Positions 7,976 through 15,508 of a stretch of 43,987 bases of DNA are shown in pieces. Both the position numbers and the translations under genes were made by a program. Location: positions 1 through 43,987 of the forward strand of contig CANQFM010000023.1 of assembly GCA_947598825.1 (NCBI GenBank), read 5' to 3'. The stretch's first letter is position 1. Each line of letters begins with the position of its first letter. The notes below the pieces were generated by a model. The model did not search any database. It saw only the letters and a program-made list of their open reading frames with translations, and was not told where the DNA came from. This DNA is from an uncultured Eisenbergiella sp. (GTDB lineage: Bacteria; Bacillota; Clostridia; Lachnospirales; Lachnospiraceae).

Positions 7976-8506
7976 CTATTTTATTTCATTTAAGCAGGCA
8001 TATGTGTAAGTTATAAAGCCCCTGATATTACCCAGCAAGCCCTCTTGCAGCCGCCGACCGGTATCAAGCGCCAACTGATATTGTTCTTTTGAAATATCTT
8101 TCAAGACAAGCGCTTCTTCCAATTCGTCCCTGTCATCCTCAATGATCGTTCCATCCGGATATACCACTAAATCCAGATAGAGATCTTCAAAATACGGGAC
8201 TCCATCCCGGTCAATCCCCTGAGACGCTATCATATCTATATACCATAAAAGAACGTCGCTTTTTTCATCTAACATCGCCGTAATACAATAAAAGTCGTTT
8301 TCAGGCAATATTGATAACCATTTCAGGCCGTTATCGCACACAACGATATTTTCCCCATTAAACTTCCATATCTGCGGGATTGTCACCTTTTCTATATTTA
8401 TAAGCCCAAGGTAACCCTGAAACCAGTCTGTTTTTATACGTTTTCCGTAAATTTGCTTTTTCTCAATACACTTCCACTCATCGTAAGATAACCTGCTTCT
8501 TTTCAT
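7976..8506 (-). CDS. DUF402 (FAU-1/Ntdp-like) family protein
   Basis: 176 residues. The core DVLLWYIDMIAS...YFEDLYLDLVVYPDGTIIEDDRDELEEAL is the diagnostic DUF402 stretch with clustered Asp residues that bind divalent metal in nucleoside tri- and diphosphatases of this fold. The last helix, LDTGRRLQEGLLG, is also typical. Members hydrolyse nucleoside phosphates or, when fused to S1, act in RNA processing. Start 8506 is preceded by GGAG at 7 nt. The upstream ceramidase-like gene stops 24 bp away, so the pair is probably one transcript. Confidence 0.8.
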   Translation of the reverse strand: MKRSRLSYDEWKCIEKKQIYGKRIKTDWFQGYLGLINIEKVTIPQIWKFNGENIVVCDNGLKWLSILPENDFYCITAMLDEKSDVLLWYIDMIASQGIDRDGVPYFEDLYLDLVVYPDGTIIEDDRDELEEALVLKDISKEQYQLALDTGRRLQEGLLGNIRGFITYTYACLNEIK

Positions 8507-8530
8507 ATGTATTCTCCGCAAACCTGAAAT

Positions 8531-9784
8531 CTATATATCTGTCATTCTGTTTTTGACAACAAATGATATCACTTCATCCGCCGCCTCCCGATCGTATGGG
8601 TATACACGTCCGTAATCGGCATAATACAACAGCATTGCCCAATATACTTCATATCCTCCCAGATCATATTCTTCCTTTGTAGGGAAATAGGAACTACATC
8701 CATTTGTATAACCGTTAAAATAAAAATAGGGGTTTCCTGAAAGCCCCTCCGCTTCAAGCGCAAACTCTGCCATTGTTTCATTGGGTATCCCGCACAGACA
8801 CCAATCGCCCATGCAAAAATATTGTACCTCTAAATTTTGTTCTTGTATGAAAATCCCCCTGTTTTGCAGATGTTCAATCTCGTTCAACCAGTTCTGACCG
8901 TCTATGCTGCAATATTTCCATGCGTCCTCAGCTATTTGACGGGCATCCTCTATATCTGGGATCTTTGATCGCAGCGTTATGTATTTTGAATACACATTCA
9001 ACCGGATATCGCTTTTTGTATTGATTTTATTGAATACGGATTCGGCCTTATGGAATACTTCCTGCGCCATGCTATCCAACGCGTTATCACAGTTGATATA
9101 TTCTTCCCCACGGCCGTCAACGGGCGTAAATGCGGCCTTATAATATTTAGGGGCAATATTCCCGGCCGATCCCTGCACGACCATAACCGGACAGCGGTGC
9201 TTTTCTCTGAAAATTTTTCGGACAGCGCCAAAATAGTCCGCCGAAATGAGATAATTGTCGCTTTTCAGGACATTACAATGGGCTGTCAGGCGCAATATGA
9301 TCAGCCGCAGATCATCGCTGTCCTTTGCGCAGATTTTGAGTATCCCAACCCGTCTGTCAATCGCAGCATGAACCCCGCGCCTGTTTACGCCAATTACCGC
9401 CTCGGTATTCTCCCATCCCACCGCGACTTCGCGCATAGAGGATGCCGCCGTCTCGGCAACCTTGCAGATCTTATGACAAAGATCCGCATAATATTCTTTT
9501 TCAATATCGACATTAGGCGCCGCATGGGTATGGGAAAATGACAGCATAACCTTTTCCCTGGACGTACCAACGATCACACCGATCTTATCCCGAAGCAGAT
9601 CTGCCTCCCTTTTATTAAAGCCAATATTATCTATAGTTGTCAGACAACAGATCCCCTCATCCTCCCAAACAGAAACCTGCGCTGTCAGGCAATCCAATAC
9701 GCCTCTGGATACGTTGTCCGCGCGGTTAAATCCAACCATAGTGACAGGCGTCTCAGGCGTAATGTCTGTTTCGGCAAACCCCAT
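8531..9784 (-). CDS. neutral/alkaline non-lysosomal ceramidase-like hydrolase
   Basis: 417 residues. The N-terminus MGFAETDITPETPVTMVGF and the SFSHTHAAPN stretch near residue 87 match the N-terminal catalytic domain of neutral/alkaline ceramidase-family proteins, where these histidines bind zinc. VVQGSAGNIAP near 205 is the nucleophile region. No signal peptide is present, so it acts in the cytosol, and the C-terminal Ig-like domain of true ceramidases is missing. In bacteria such short members are of unknown substrate and a ceramide substrate is not implied. A TTG two codons upstream (9790) has the better-spaced GGAGG and may be the real start. It heads the DUF402 gene. Confidence 0.75.
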   Translation of the reverse strand: MGFAETDITPETPVTMVGFNRADNVSRGVLDCLTAQVSVWEDEGICCLTTIDNIGFNKREADLLRDKIGVIVGTSREKVMLSFSHTHAAPNVDIEKEYYADLCHKICKVAETAASSMREVAVGWENTEAVIGVNRRGVHAAIDRRVGILKICAKDSDDLRLIILRLTAHCNVLKSDNYLISADYFGAVRKIFREKHRCPVMVVQGSAGNIAPKYYKAAFTPVDGRGEEYINCDNALDSMAQEVFHKAESVFNKINTKSDIRLNVYSKYITLRSKIPDIEDARQIAEDAWKYCSIDGQNWLNEIEHLQNRGIFIQEQNLEVQYFCMGDWCLCGIPNETMAEFALEAEGLSGNPYFYFNGYTNGCSSYFPTKEEYDLGGYEVYWAMLLYYADYGRVYPYDREAADEVISFVVKNRMTDI

Positions 9785-9827
9785 TCTCAATCTCTCTTCC
9801 TCCCCTGCATCGCATACTTCCAGACTG

Positions 9828-10218
9828 TCAATTTTTCAAGTCATATTGTACGGATCTACGATCCGCCGTCTGGACGTCGGAAATGATCATTTCAACCGTT
9901 TCCTCAAAAGACATTTTTTCTGTGATCATCTTTTCAGGAATAAAACCGATGTAGTCTTTTTCATTCCACCATCGGCGCATTTCCTTTTCTCCGAACTCAA
10001 ATCTGTTTGTCTTTGACTCATGGCGTTTCAAGGTTTCTGCAAAAGGCAGATCATAATAATAGGCGAAGATATCCCTGCCATATAACTCGAGTGCGATTTC
10101 AAATAGAGGTCTGTACCATTTTGCATTCAGTATTCCTTCCGAATTTCCTCTGGAGTTCCCTGGCGACAGTGATTTTTCCGCTCCCCGAATTCCCTCTCAG
10201 AATGATCAGCTTGCCCAT
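9828..10218 (-). pseudogene. P-loop kinase pseudogene with internal deletion
   Basis: ATG 10218, after AGGAGCAAGG, opens MGKLIILRGNSGSGKITVAREL, a Walker A in which the usual GKT/GKS is GKI. After about 30 residues, near 10130, the frame changes and a stop follows. The other frame then reads LNAKWYRPLFEIALELYG, DIFAYYYDLPFAETLKRH and a WWNEKDYIGFIPEK tail to a stop at 9828. That is the second half of the AAA_33-type small kinases of Firmicutes. The middle part expected between them (roughly 50 residues with the Walker B region) is absent, so an internal deletion rather than a point frameshift best explains it. It lies between the M24 gene and the ceramidase-like gene. Confidence 0.75.
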
Positions 10219-10265
10219 TTCCTTGCTCCTGTGTGATATCCCTTGCCGCCTTTTCGCTATGCGGC

Positions 10266-10976
10266 CTATATTTTTATCAGCCTGTCGTTATCAAAATAAT
10301 AGATATCTTCTCTCTTGTATCCATATTTGGAACCGGGGATGCTGATATGCGGTTCAAAAGTAAACATTTCGACGTCCGACAGTCTTTTACAATTCCCCTT
10401 TTCAATATAAATCCTGTCATTTTTATTTTTTACAATGGAATGCCCCAGATTTCCAAGAAAGTCCAGGTTCAGAAATCCCTTTTTCACGATCAGGTCGTTC
10501 ATATAATCGTATAATTCTTCAAAGGTCATATCCGATGCTGCCACATCGAGTAAGGTTTTATGCAGATATTCTTCCATTTGAAGTCCGTTTCTCCACTCCT
10601 CTTTTTTGATTCTGGCACTTTCATCGCATACTGTACCGTTTTCAATAACGAGTGTTCTCGCATAATCCCCCCAAATGCTATCCTTTTGGGGACTCAGATC
10701 AATCGTGATGATATCGTCTTTCTGTATGGCCCTATCCGACACCCGGTAGTCCCTGCCTGACACAGAAATAGCGGTTTCATCTCCGGCAAAGACAAAGGCT
10801 CCCACATCCCAATACCAAAATGAATCTGCGCCGTTTTTCAGCAAATAATCTTCACACAATGCTCTCACATCCCGCAGCTTCATCCCTTCTTTAATGATTC
10901 CGACAATATATTTGATCGTCGCTCTGTTTAAATTTTGCATTGCGGCATACAAATCGTGATCCTGGGTTCTATACAT
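10266..10976 (-). CDS. M24-family metallopeptidase (Xaa-Pro aminopeptidase fold)
   Basis: 236 residues comprising only the pita-bread catalytic domain. All five metal ligands can be placed: Asp in IITIDLSP, Asp in WGDYART, His in GNLGHSIV, Glu in FTFEPHIS and Glu in YKREDIYYF. The family cleaves N-terminal residues (methionine or X-Pro) using two metal ions; some members are creatinase-like, so the substrate stays open. The N-terminal domain of prolidases is lacking. Start 10976 has GGAG upstream; ATG 10991 would add five residues. The pseudogene follows 47 bp downstream. Confidence 0.8.
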   Translation of the reverse strand: MYRTQDHDLYAAMQNLNRATIKYIVGIIKEGMKLRDVRALCEDYLLKNGADSFWYWDVGAFVFAGDETAISVSGRDYRVSDRAIQKDDIITIDLSPQKDSIWGDYARTLVIENGTVCDESARIKKEEWRNGLQMEEYLHKTLLDVAASDMTFEELYDYMNDLIVKKGFLNLDFLGNLGHSIVKNKNDRIYIEKGNCKRLSDVEMFTFEPHISIPGSKYGYKREDIYYFDNDRLIKI

Positions 10977-11008
10977 ATGTGGTATCTCCATGTGCTGCTT
11001 TTTTCTCT

Positions 11009-11116
11009 TCAGGGTTTTGCCGTCAAAATACTTTCCTCTGGACTTTCTCTTGCTTCATCCCCGGCTTTTCCAATCAAGCCAACTGTCTTTACAACATCGA
11101 GGATCTCCGCGAACAC
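11009..11116 (-). CDS. possible small ORF or gene remnant
   Basis: A GTG-initiated frame of 35 codons, VFAEILDVVKTVGLIGK and then an acidic stretch ending LTAKP. The frame is open to about 11130 and is protein-like in composition (amphipathic helix). There is no good ribosome site and I recognise no family. It may be the 3' remnant of a lost gene between the palindrome array and the M24 gene. The rest of 10977-11251 holds only the array and no clear promoter. Confidence 0.2.
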   Translation of the reverse strand: MFAEILDVVKTVGLIGKAGDEARESPEESILTAKP

Positions 11117-11152
11117 TTTATAAAGCCCCGTGTTTTTCGCTCATTCACCCGG

Positions 11153-11196
11153 ATTCAGCGAATATTCAGCGAATATTCACTGAATATTCGCTGAAT
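11153..11196. repeat. four tandem 11-bp palindromes, ATTC-N3-GAAT
   Basis: Exactly four abutting units: ATTCAGCGAAT, ATTCAGCGAAT, ATTCACTGAAT, ATTCGCTGAAT. Each is palindromic in its outer four bases and differs only in the centre. The period of 11 bp is close to one helical turn, so four dimers could bind one face, or the RNA/DNA could fold into a long hairpin (the outer units are complementary). It lies 56 bp after a methyltransferase gene and 177 bp before the M24 start. Confidence 0.85.
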
Positions 11197-11251
11197 GTAG
11201 TGAACAAATGAATGAATTTAGTGCATAAGAGGGAGCTTTCCAACAAACCGA

Positions 11252-11947
11252 TCAGCTTTTCCGGCATACAATGACCGCCGCATCCTCATCCATGATGTCC
11301 TCGATCTGGAATCCGGCGCTTTGCAGCAGGGATGTTTCATGCGCCATCGTCAGCGGAATATCAAAATGGACAAAACGATCCTCCGGGATCGCAGACCGCT
11401 TTCTCCGGCTCAGATAGACGTCCCGCAAAAGCGTTTCCTCCTCGTCGCAGCAGGCGATATAGTCGCCCAGGATAAAAACGCCGCCTGCCTTCACGCTGCG
11501 GTAAATTTTCCCATACAGTTCCTTTTTTCGCTCCGGCAGGAAATGATGCAGGCTTTCAAAAGAAACCACGGCGTCCCACTGTTCATGGCCGGGATCATAT
11601 TGAAAATAATCCTGGCATACTGCGGTAAAACGCTTGTCCGGATGTTTTGCCGACAGCTTCTCCAGCATATCCCGGCACAGATCCACACCCGTTACCTCTA
11701 TGTTCGGATCCTTTTTCCAGATCTGATCCAATTCCAGGCCGGTGCCGCATCCCAGATCCAGGATTTTCCTGCATTCGTCCGGCACCGCTTCAGCCATCAG
11801 CCGATAAGATTTTTCCCAGATGGACATACGCTCCTCATAGTCGTCCAGCCGCTTTGCAAAAAAATCCGACATTTCCTCCAAAGGGACATCCTCCGTATCC
11901 CTAAGCCACCGCTTTAATCCCTGTAAATACTCTTCCTGTGTTTTCAT
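11252..11947 (-). CDS. class I SAM-dependent methyltransferase
   Basis: 231 residues. Motif I ILDLGCGTGLELDQI near residue 63, motif II acidic TGVDLCRDML, and WDAVVSFESLHHF as strand 4, followed by SVKAGGVFILGDY. This is the Methyltransf_25/11 type acting on small molecules; the substrate is not evident. Its ATG overlaps the stop of the CD3324-family gene (ATGA), so it is translationally coupled to that putative regulator. No terminator is seen after it, only the palindrome array at 11153-11196. Confidence 0.85.
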   Translation of the reverse strand: MKTQEEYLQGLKRWLRDTEDVPLEEMSDFFAKRLDDYEERMSIWEKSYRLMAEAVPDECRKILDLGCGTGLELDQIWKKDPNIEVTGVDLCRDMLEKLSAKHPDKRFTAVCQDYFQYDPGHEQWDAVVSFESLHHFLPERKKELYGKIYRSVKAGGVFILGDYIACCDEEETLLRDVYLSRRKRSAIPEDRFVHFDIPLTMAHETSLLQSAGFQIEDIMDEDAAVIVCRKS

Positions 11948-12267
11948 AAAATCTGCCTTTCCGATCCTTGCAACCCGTCCCTGTCAGGACGCGCATCCCC
12001 TGTCGGCAAAACATCGGCTCTCAGGATCCTCTGGATACTTTTTTCGGAGAGCGAATATTCCCCCGCAAGGGATCTTACTGAAATTCCGCCCGCATATTTC
12101 CAACGGATCTCTTCATTTCTCTTCCGATAATACTGCCGGGTTTTTGTCTGGCTTCCCCATTCCTTTTTCTCTTTGCAGGGAATGTATATGCTCTTTCCGC
12201 TTACATACTGCTGGATCGCCTTTATCAGATCTTCCGGCAAAATTTCCTCTGCTCTGACATAGCTCAT
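11944..12267 (-). CDS. CD3324 family protein (putative HTH regulator)
   Basis: 107 residues starting MSYVRAEEILPEDLIKAIQQYV, then YIPCKEKKEWGS, KRNEEIRWKY and a helix-turn-helix-like SVRSLAGEYSLSEKSIQRIL. This is the pattern of the small CD3324 family common in Clostridia, related to Mor/C-type HTH proteins; function unproven. The C-terminal 20 residues (DVLPTGDARPDRDGLQGSE) extend past the usual end. The ribosome site AAAAAGGAGGATCAC is near perfect. It is coupled to the methyltransferase by ATGA and has a leader with a hairpin and a possible small ORF. Confidence 0.8.
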   Translation of the reverse strand: MSYVRAEEILPEDLIKAIQQYVSGKSIYIPCKEKKEWGSQTKTRQYYRKRNEEIRWKYAGGISVRSLAGEYSLSEKSIQRILRADVLPTGDARPDRDGLQGSERQIL

Positions 12268-12296
12268 GTGATCCTCCTTTTTCCTGGGAGATTCAT

Positions 12297-12330
12297 CTGA
12301 GCTTAACCCTTTGTTTTATTTTAAGCTCAG
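12297..12330 (-). promoter_or_regulatory. 10-bp inverted repeat in the CD3324 leader
   Basis: CTGAGCTTAA (12330-12321) and TTAAGCTCAG (12306-12297) are perfect inverted arms around a 14-bp A-rich spacer, 30 bp above the start codon. No T-run follows, so it is an operator or mRNA hairpin rather than a terminator. Confidence 0.6.
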
Positions 12331-12331
12331 A

Positions 12332-12361
12332 CTACCGAGCCATAACATATTTTTTCCTCAT
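12332..12361 (-). CDS. possible 9-residue leader ORF
   Basis: ATG 12361 opens MRKKYVMAR followed by TAG, with AAAGGAG ten bases upstream. It ends 2 bp before the inverted repeat, a leader-peptide geometry. Very short, so it may be chance. Confidence 0.25.
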   Translation of the reverse strand: MRKKYVMAR

Positions 12362-12393
12362 AAGACGCCCGCTCCTTTCGCTCATTTACAAAC

Positions 12394-12422
12394 AGTGTAT
12401 CTTTTGCGGCTTACGATTGCAA
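12394..12422 (-). promoter_or_regulatory. promoter of the CD3324-methyltransferase pair
   Basis: TTGCAA (12422-12417), 17-bp spacer and TACACT (12399-12394). The leader to ATG 12267 would be about 120 nt. Confidence 0.5.
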
Positions 12423-12436
12423 CCTCGTCCTTATTT

Positions 12437-12472
12437 ATAAACAAACCTGTCCCTCTGCGGACAGGCCGGTTT
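12437..12472 (-). terminator. Rho-independent terminator after the metallophosphoesterase
   Basis: CCTGTCC and GGACAGG (12465-12459 with 12452-12446 on the minus strand) form a 7-bp stem with a short loop, followed by TTTGTTTATAA. It begins within 12 bp of the stop codon. Confidence 0.75.
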
Positions 12473-12476
12473 TGTT

Positions 12477-13361
12477 TTACCTGTAATCGGGCACCCCTAC
12501 CCGTCGCGCCGCTTCCTCCCAATACTGATCCTCTGCAAAGCCCTGTTCGCTGGCTTCTTTTGCCAACCGGTTCGCCAGTTCGACCAACTGTGAGCAACGA
12601 TCGGTCCCTGTTAACAAAATCTGTATCGTGCTGTTTACAAACCATGGCGCCCTGTCAAGCAGGCCGCTTTCCCTGATATCCCGCACGACCCGCTGATTGT
12701 CATAAGGGATTTTCAAAAAAATGGGATTCCAGACCGTCCGGCCGTCGATGCAAACATCCTCGATCACCATACAATGCGCATAACCGCAAGTGTCAAGGGC
12801 GATCCCTGCCGAACCGCAATTATAGTAATGTTTCCCGTCAGATTCCGATTCCCCCTGCAAATGAGTATGCGCGCAGATGAGATAATCCGTATCGACGTCT
12901 TTTAACCATTTTTTCGTATTCTCCCCTTCCATGAGCAGGCTTTCACGGGAATTTGCCGGGGAACCATGGCAAAGGGTCACAGGCGGATACCCGGTTTTCC
13001 GGTAGCAGAAGCTGATGGGTAACTGCTCAAAAAAGGAAAAATCTTTTTCCTCTAATTGCTGATAGGTAAACAAAAGGTTGCCTGTTGCCGATCCCCATTT
13101 CCACCTTCCCTCTTCTATGCCCTGCGCGATGATCCTTCTTTGTTCCAGCATATAATCTTCCTGATTTCCTCTAAGGAACAGACAATTATGCTTTGAGGAA
13201 AAATCGTACAGATAATCCATGGTTTCCCGTGTATAGGGAGTATCTGAAACATAATCCCCCAGAAACAGGTATTCCTCACAGGGAAGAGCCGTCAAATAGG
13301 AAATGCAGGCCTTGAGCGCAACGATATTGCTGTGTATATCCGACAGGATACCGATTTTCAT
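12477..13361 (-). CDS. calcineurin-like metallophosphoesterase, YfcE/DUF-type
   Basis: 294 residues. Metal motifs appear in order: ILSDIHSN (residues 4-11, D-x-H), FLGDYVSD near 34, RGNQED near 64 (Gln in place of the usual His), TLCHGSP near 133 and CAHTHLQ near 167. It is a cytosolic phosphoesterase of the YfcE/ApaH-like group. The C-terminal 80 residues, ending EEAARRVGVPDYR, are an added helical part. The Asn-Gln-Glu variant may change activity. ATG 13361 follows AAGGAGACGCTT. It lies 35 bp after the AAA kinase gene and likely shares its promoter. Confidence 0.85.
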   Translation of the reverse strand: MKIGILSDIHSNIVALKACISYLTALPCEEYLFLGDYVSDTPYTRETMDYLYDFSSKHNCLFLRGNQEDYMLEQRRIIAQGIEEGRWKWGSATGNLLFTYQQLEEKDFSFFEQLPISFCYRKTGYPPVTLCHGSPANSRESLLMEGENTKKWLKDVDTDYLICAHTHLQGESESDGKHYYNCGSAGIALDTCGYAHCMVIEDVCIDGRTVWNPIFLKIPYDNQRVVRDIRESGLLDRAPWFVNSTIQILLTGTDRCSQLVELANRLAKEASEQGFAEDQYWEEAARRVGVPDYR

Positions 13362-13396
13362 AAGCGTCTCCTTCCTCTCTCTTTCGGTTCTTCGCC

Positions 13397-13936
13397 TCAG
13401 TCCATCTCCAGCGTCTCATCAACTGTCGGATCAATGTCAATCCTGTACTCGTCGTCGATCAGCACATAATTTACCTTGTGGGTTTGTGCAAGTGATAAAA
13501 ACTGCGCGTTGTCTGCCAATACGCTTTCCAGCATACACGCTTCATCCTTCAGACGATTTTCAATGATACCCGCATATTGCCTGATCTTATCAAAATGCGT
13601 CCTTATGTAATGCTCACTCATCACAAGGCAATAATATCTGATATTGGCAAGATATTCGTTACCAAAATCTTTTGCCCAATCGAAAGGGATATAGCAGCCC
13701 TCAATGACAAGGTTCTGTCCGTTCTCTATGACAGTTTTGATCATTTCCCGGACAACAGGCCAGAGATAAGCCGTAAGCTCTCTGTCGTCTTCGGGCGTAA
13801 GCGTCGTATACCCGCTGCGGATCAGGCCCATTTTTAAATGGTCTATCGATAAGTAAGGAAATTTATATTTTTCGAGCAAATTCTGAGCAAGGGCAGTCTT
13901 GCCCGTATGAGATGCCCCCGTTATCAGAACCACCAT
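13397..13936 (-). CDS. AAA_33-type P-loop kinase-like protein
   Basis: 179 residues. Walker A GASHTGKTAL at residues 6-15, LSIDHLKMGLIRSGYTTLTP as a substrate-binding D-x-x-K/R region and NLVIEGCYIPFDW as the Walker B equivalent. It resembles adenylate kinase or 2-phosphoglycerate kinase-like small kinases found as singletons in Firmicutes; substrate unknown. It is related in type to the damaged kinase at 9828-10218. ATG 13936 follows AGGGGTG. It is the first gene behind a divergent promoter pair. Confidence 0.8.
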   Translation of the reverse strand: MVVLITGASHTGKTALAQNLLEKYKFPYLSIDHLKMGLIRSGYTTLTPEDDRELTAYLWPVVREMIKTVIENGQNLVIEGCYIPFDWAKDFGNEYLANIRYYCLVMSEHYIRTHFDKIRQYAGIIENRLKDEACMLESVLADNAQFLSLAQTHKVNYVLIDDEYRIDIDPTVDETLEMD

Positions 13937-14002
13937 TATGTTTCACCCCTAATTGTGCCTTGCGCAGTCCCGCGCCTGCTATGATAATAATGCGGTTATT
14001 CC

Positions 14003-14032
14003 AGTATAACAAAAAAGGGCCTATGCTTTCAA
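14003..14032 (-). promoter_or_regulatory. promoter of the kinase-phosphoesterase operon
   Basis: TTGAAA (14032-14027), 18-bp spacer and TATACT (14008-14003), pointing left. Confidence 0.6.
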
Positions 14033-14064
14033 CCGCATCCATGCAGATTTCCGAAGAACTCATA

Positions 14065-14093
14065 TTGATTTGTTTTGATTGGCAGGCTATAAT
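14065..14093 (+). promoter_or_regulatory. promoter of the MATE gene
   Basis: TTGATT (14065-14070), 17-bp spacer and a perfect TATAAT (14088-14093), about 60 bp before the start codon. It is divergent from the promoter at 14003-14032; the -35 boxes are 32 bp apart. Confidence 0.7.
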
Positions 14094-14153
14094 GGGGGCG
14101 AAACGGCGACAACCAAAGAAATGGTAAGGCATTTTATCCAGGAGTACATCCCT

Positions 14154-15494
14154 ATGGAAAAAACTTATGATCTGACAAACGGAAGCGTACCAAAGCTGAT
14201 CCTTCGCTTCTTTTTCCCAATATTGTTTACCAACCTGCTGCAGCAGGTCTATTCTATGGCGGACACGGTGATCGTAGGGAAAGGGCTGGGCGACCGGGCG
14301 CTGGGCGCGGTGGGGAATCTGTCCTCGCTCACGCTTCTGGTCATCGGTTTCTGTACCGGCATGATGGGCGGCTTCTCGATCGTCATCGCGCAGCGCTACG
14401 GCTCCGGCGACCGCTGCGCGCTTCGGCAGTCCATCGCCCTCACGGTCAAACTGAGCGCTGTCCTGTGCATCCTCCTGACCGTTGTGGGGATTCTGTTCCT
14501 GCGGCCGGTCCTGCTTCTCATAAGAACCGGGGAAGAGATTCTCGATGACAGCCTGCTTTACGGATACATCATCCTGGGCGGCCTGACGGCCACCGCCGCG
14601 TACAATCTGTGTACCTCCATCCTGCGCGCGCTGGGCGACAGCCGGACGCCGTTTCACGCGATCATTATCTCCTCCGCCGTCAACATCCTTCTGGACTGTT
14701 TCCTGATCTTCGGGCTGGGGGCAGGCGTGGAAGGGGCGGCCGCCGCGACGGTCTTTTCGCAGGCCCTTTCCGCCCTTATCTGTTATCGGAAGCTTCACCG
14801 GATCGACCTGGTCCGCCTGCGCCGTGAAGATTTCCGTTCTGACGCCGCCACCTACCGGGAGCTGCTGAAAAACAGTCTCCCGACAGCGTATATGAACTCC
14901 CTGATCGCGGTCGGCTGCATGATCGTACAGGGATTCATCAACAATCTCGGCGTTGTCTACACCTCCGCCTATTCCGCCTGCAGCAGATATCTGAACCTTT
15001 TTATCCTGCCCGGAATCACCGTCGGATCCGCGCTCCTGACCTTCACGAGCCAGAATTACGGGGCAAGAAAACCGGAGCGGATACGGGAAGGTATGCGCTT
15101 TGGCGCCATGCTTTCGATCCTGTTCTATCTGCTGTCCCTTGCCGCCATATATCCTTTCGCCGAAACGCTCGCAGGCGCCATCCTCAACGAAGCGGAAACG
15201 ATCCGCCTTACGTCCGGATATCTCCGCGTCATCGCGGCCTCGCTGTTTCTCGTGAATTTCCTGTTCCTGCTGCGAAACTGCGTGCAGGGCATGGGGCATC
15301 CGCTGATCCCGATGTGTTCCGGCATCGCCGAGATGGTCCTGCGGATCCCGATCATGATGTACTTTCTTCCAAGGACAGGCTTTTCGGCGGCCGCCTGGGC
15401 GGAAGTCGCCGCCTGGACCGGTTCGCTGCTGCTCAACGGGATCGCCCTGCGCTTCTATATCCGCCCTCTTTCGTCCGAACGAAAAAATATGTGA
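14154..15494 (+). CDS. MATE family efflux transporter
   Basis: 446 residues with about twelve hydrophobic segments. The opening DLTNGSVPKLILRFFFPILFTNLLQQVYSMADTVIVGK-like region is the MATE signature; GSGDRCALRQSIALT, LRALGDSRTPF and the repeat QNYGARKPERIREG in the second half are conserved loops. It exports drugs or toxic cations in exchange for Na+ or H+ at the cell membrane. The ATG at 14154 is chosen because AGGAG precedes it and the homologue N-terminus fits; the open frame starts further upstream. The 3' end lies 14 bp from the convergent blaR1-like stop with no terminator between. Confidence 0.9.
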   Translation: MEKTYDLTNGSVPKLILRFFFPILFTNLLQQVYSMADTVIVGKGLGDRALGAVGNLSSLTLLVIGFCTGMMGGFSIVIAQRYGSGDRCALRQSIALTVKLSAVLCILLTVVGILFLRPVLLLIRTGEEILDDSLLYGYIILGGLTATAAYNLCTSILRALGDSRTPFHAIIISSAVNILLDCFLIFGLGAGVEGAAAATVFSQALSALICYRKLHRIDLVRLRREDFRSDAATYRELLKNSLPTAYMNSLIAVGCMIVQGFINNLGVVYTSAYSACSRYLNLFILPGITVGSALLTFTSQNYGARKPERIREGMRFGAMLSILFYLLSLAAIYPFAETLAGAILNEAETIRLTSGYLRVIAASLFLVNFLFLLRNCVQGMGHPLIPMCSGIAEMVLRIPIMMYFLPRTGFSAAAWAEVAAWTGSLLLNGIALRFYIRPLSSERKNM

Positions 15495-15508
15495 AGTACC
15501 AAACCCGG

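Noticed and set aside
11153-11196. CRISPR array
   Set aside because: The 11-bp units abut with no spacers and no cas genes are present.
10992-11251. Riboswitch or small RNA in the gap before the M24 gene
   Set aside because: Apart from the palindrome array I found no terminator-like hairpin or conserved aptamer pattern.
13863-15299. 478-codon minus-strand open frame opposite the MATE gene
   Set aside because: Composition (Gln, Arg, Asp, Gly) and lack of any motif mark it as the complement of a membrane-protein gene; the kinase gene at 13397-13936 and its promoter lie partly in the same stretch.
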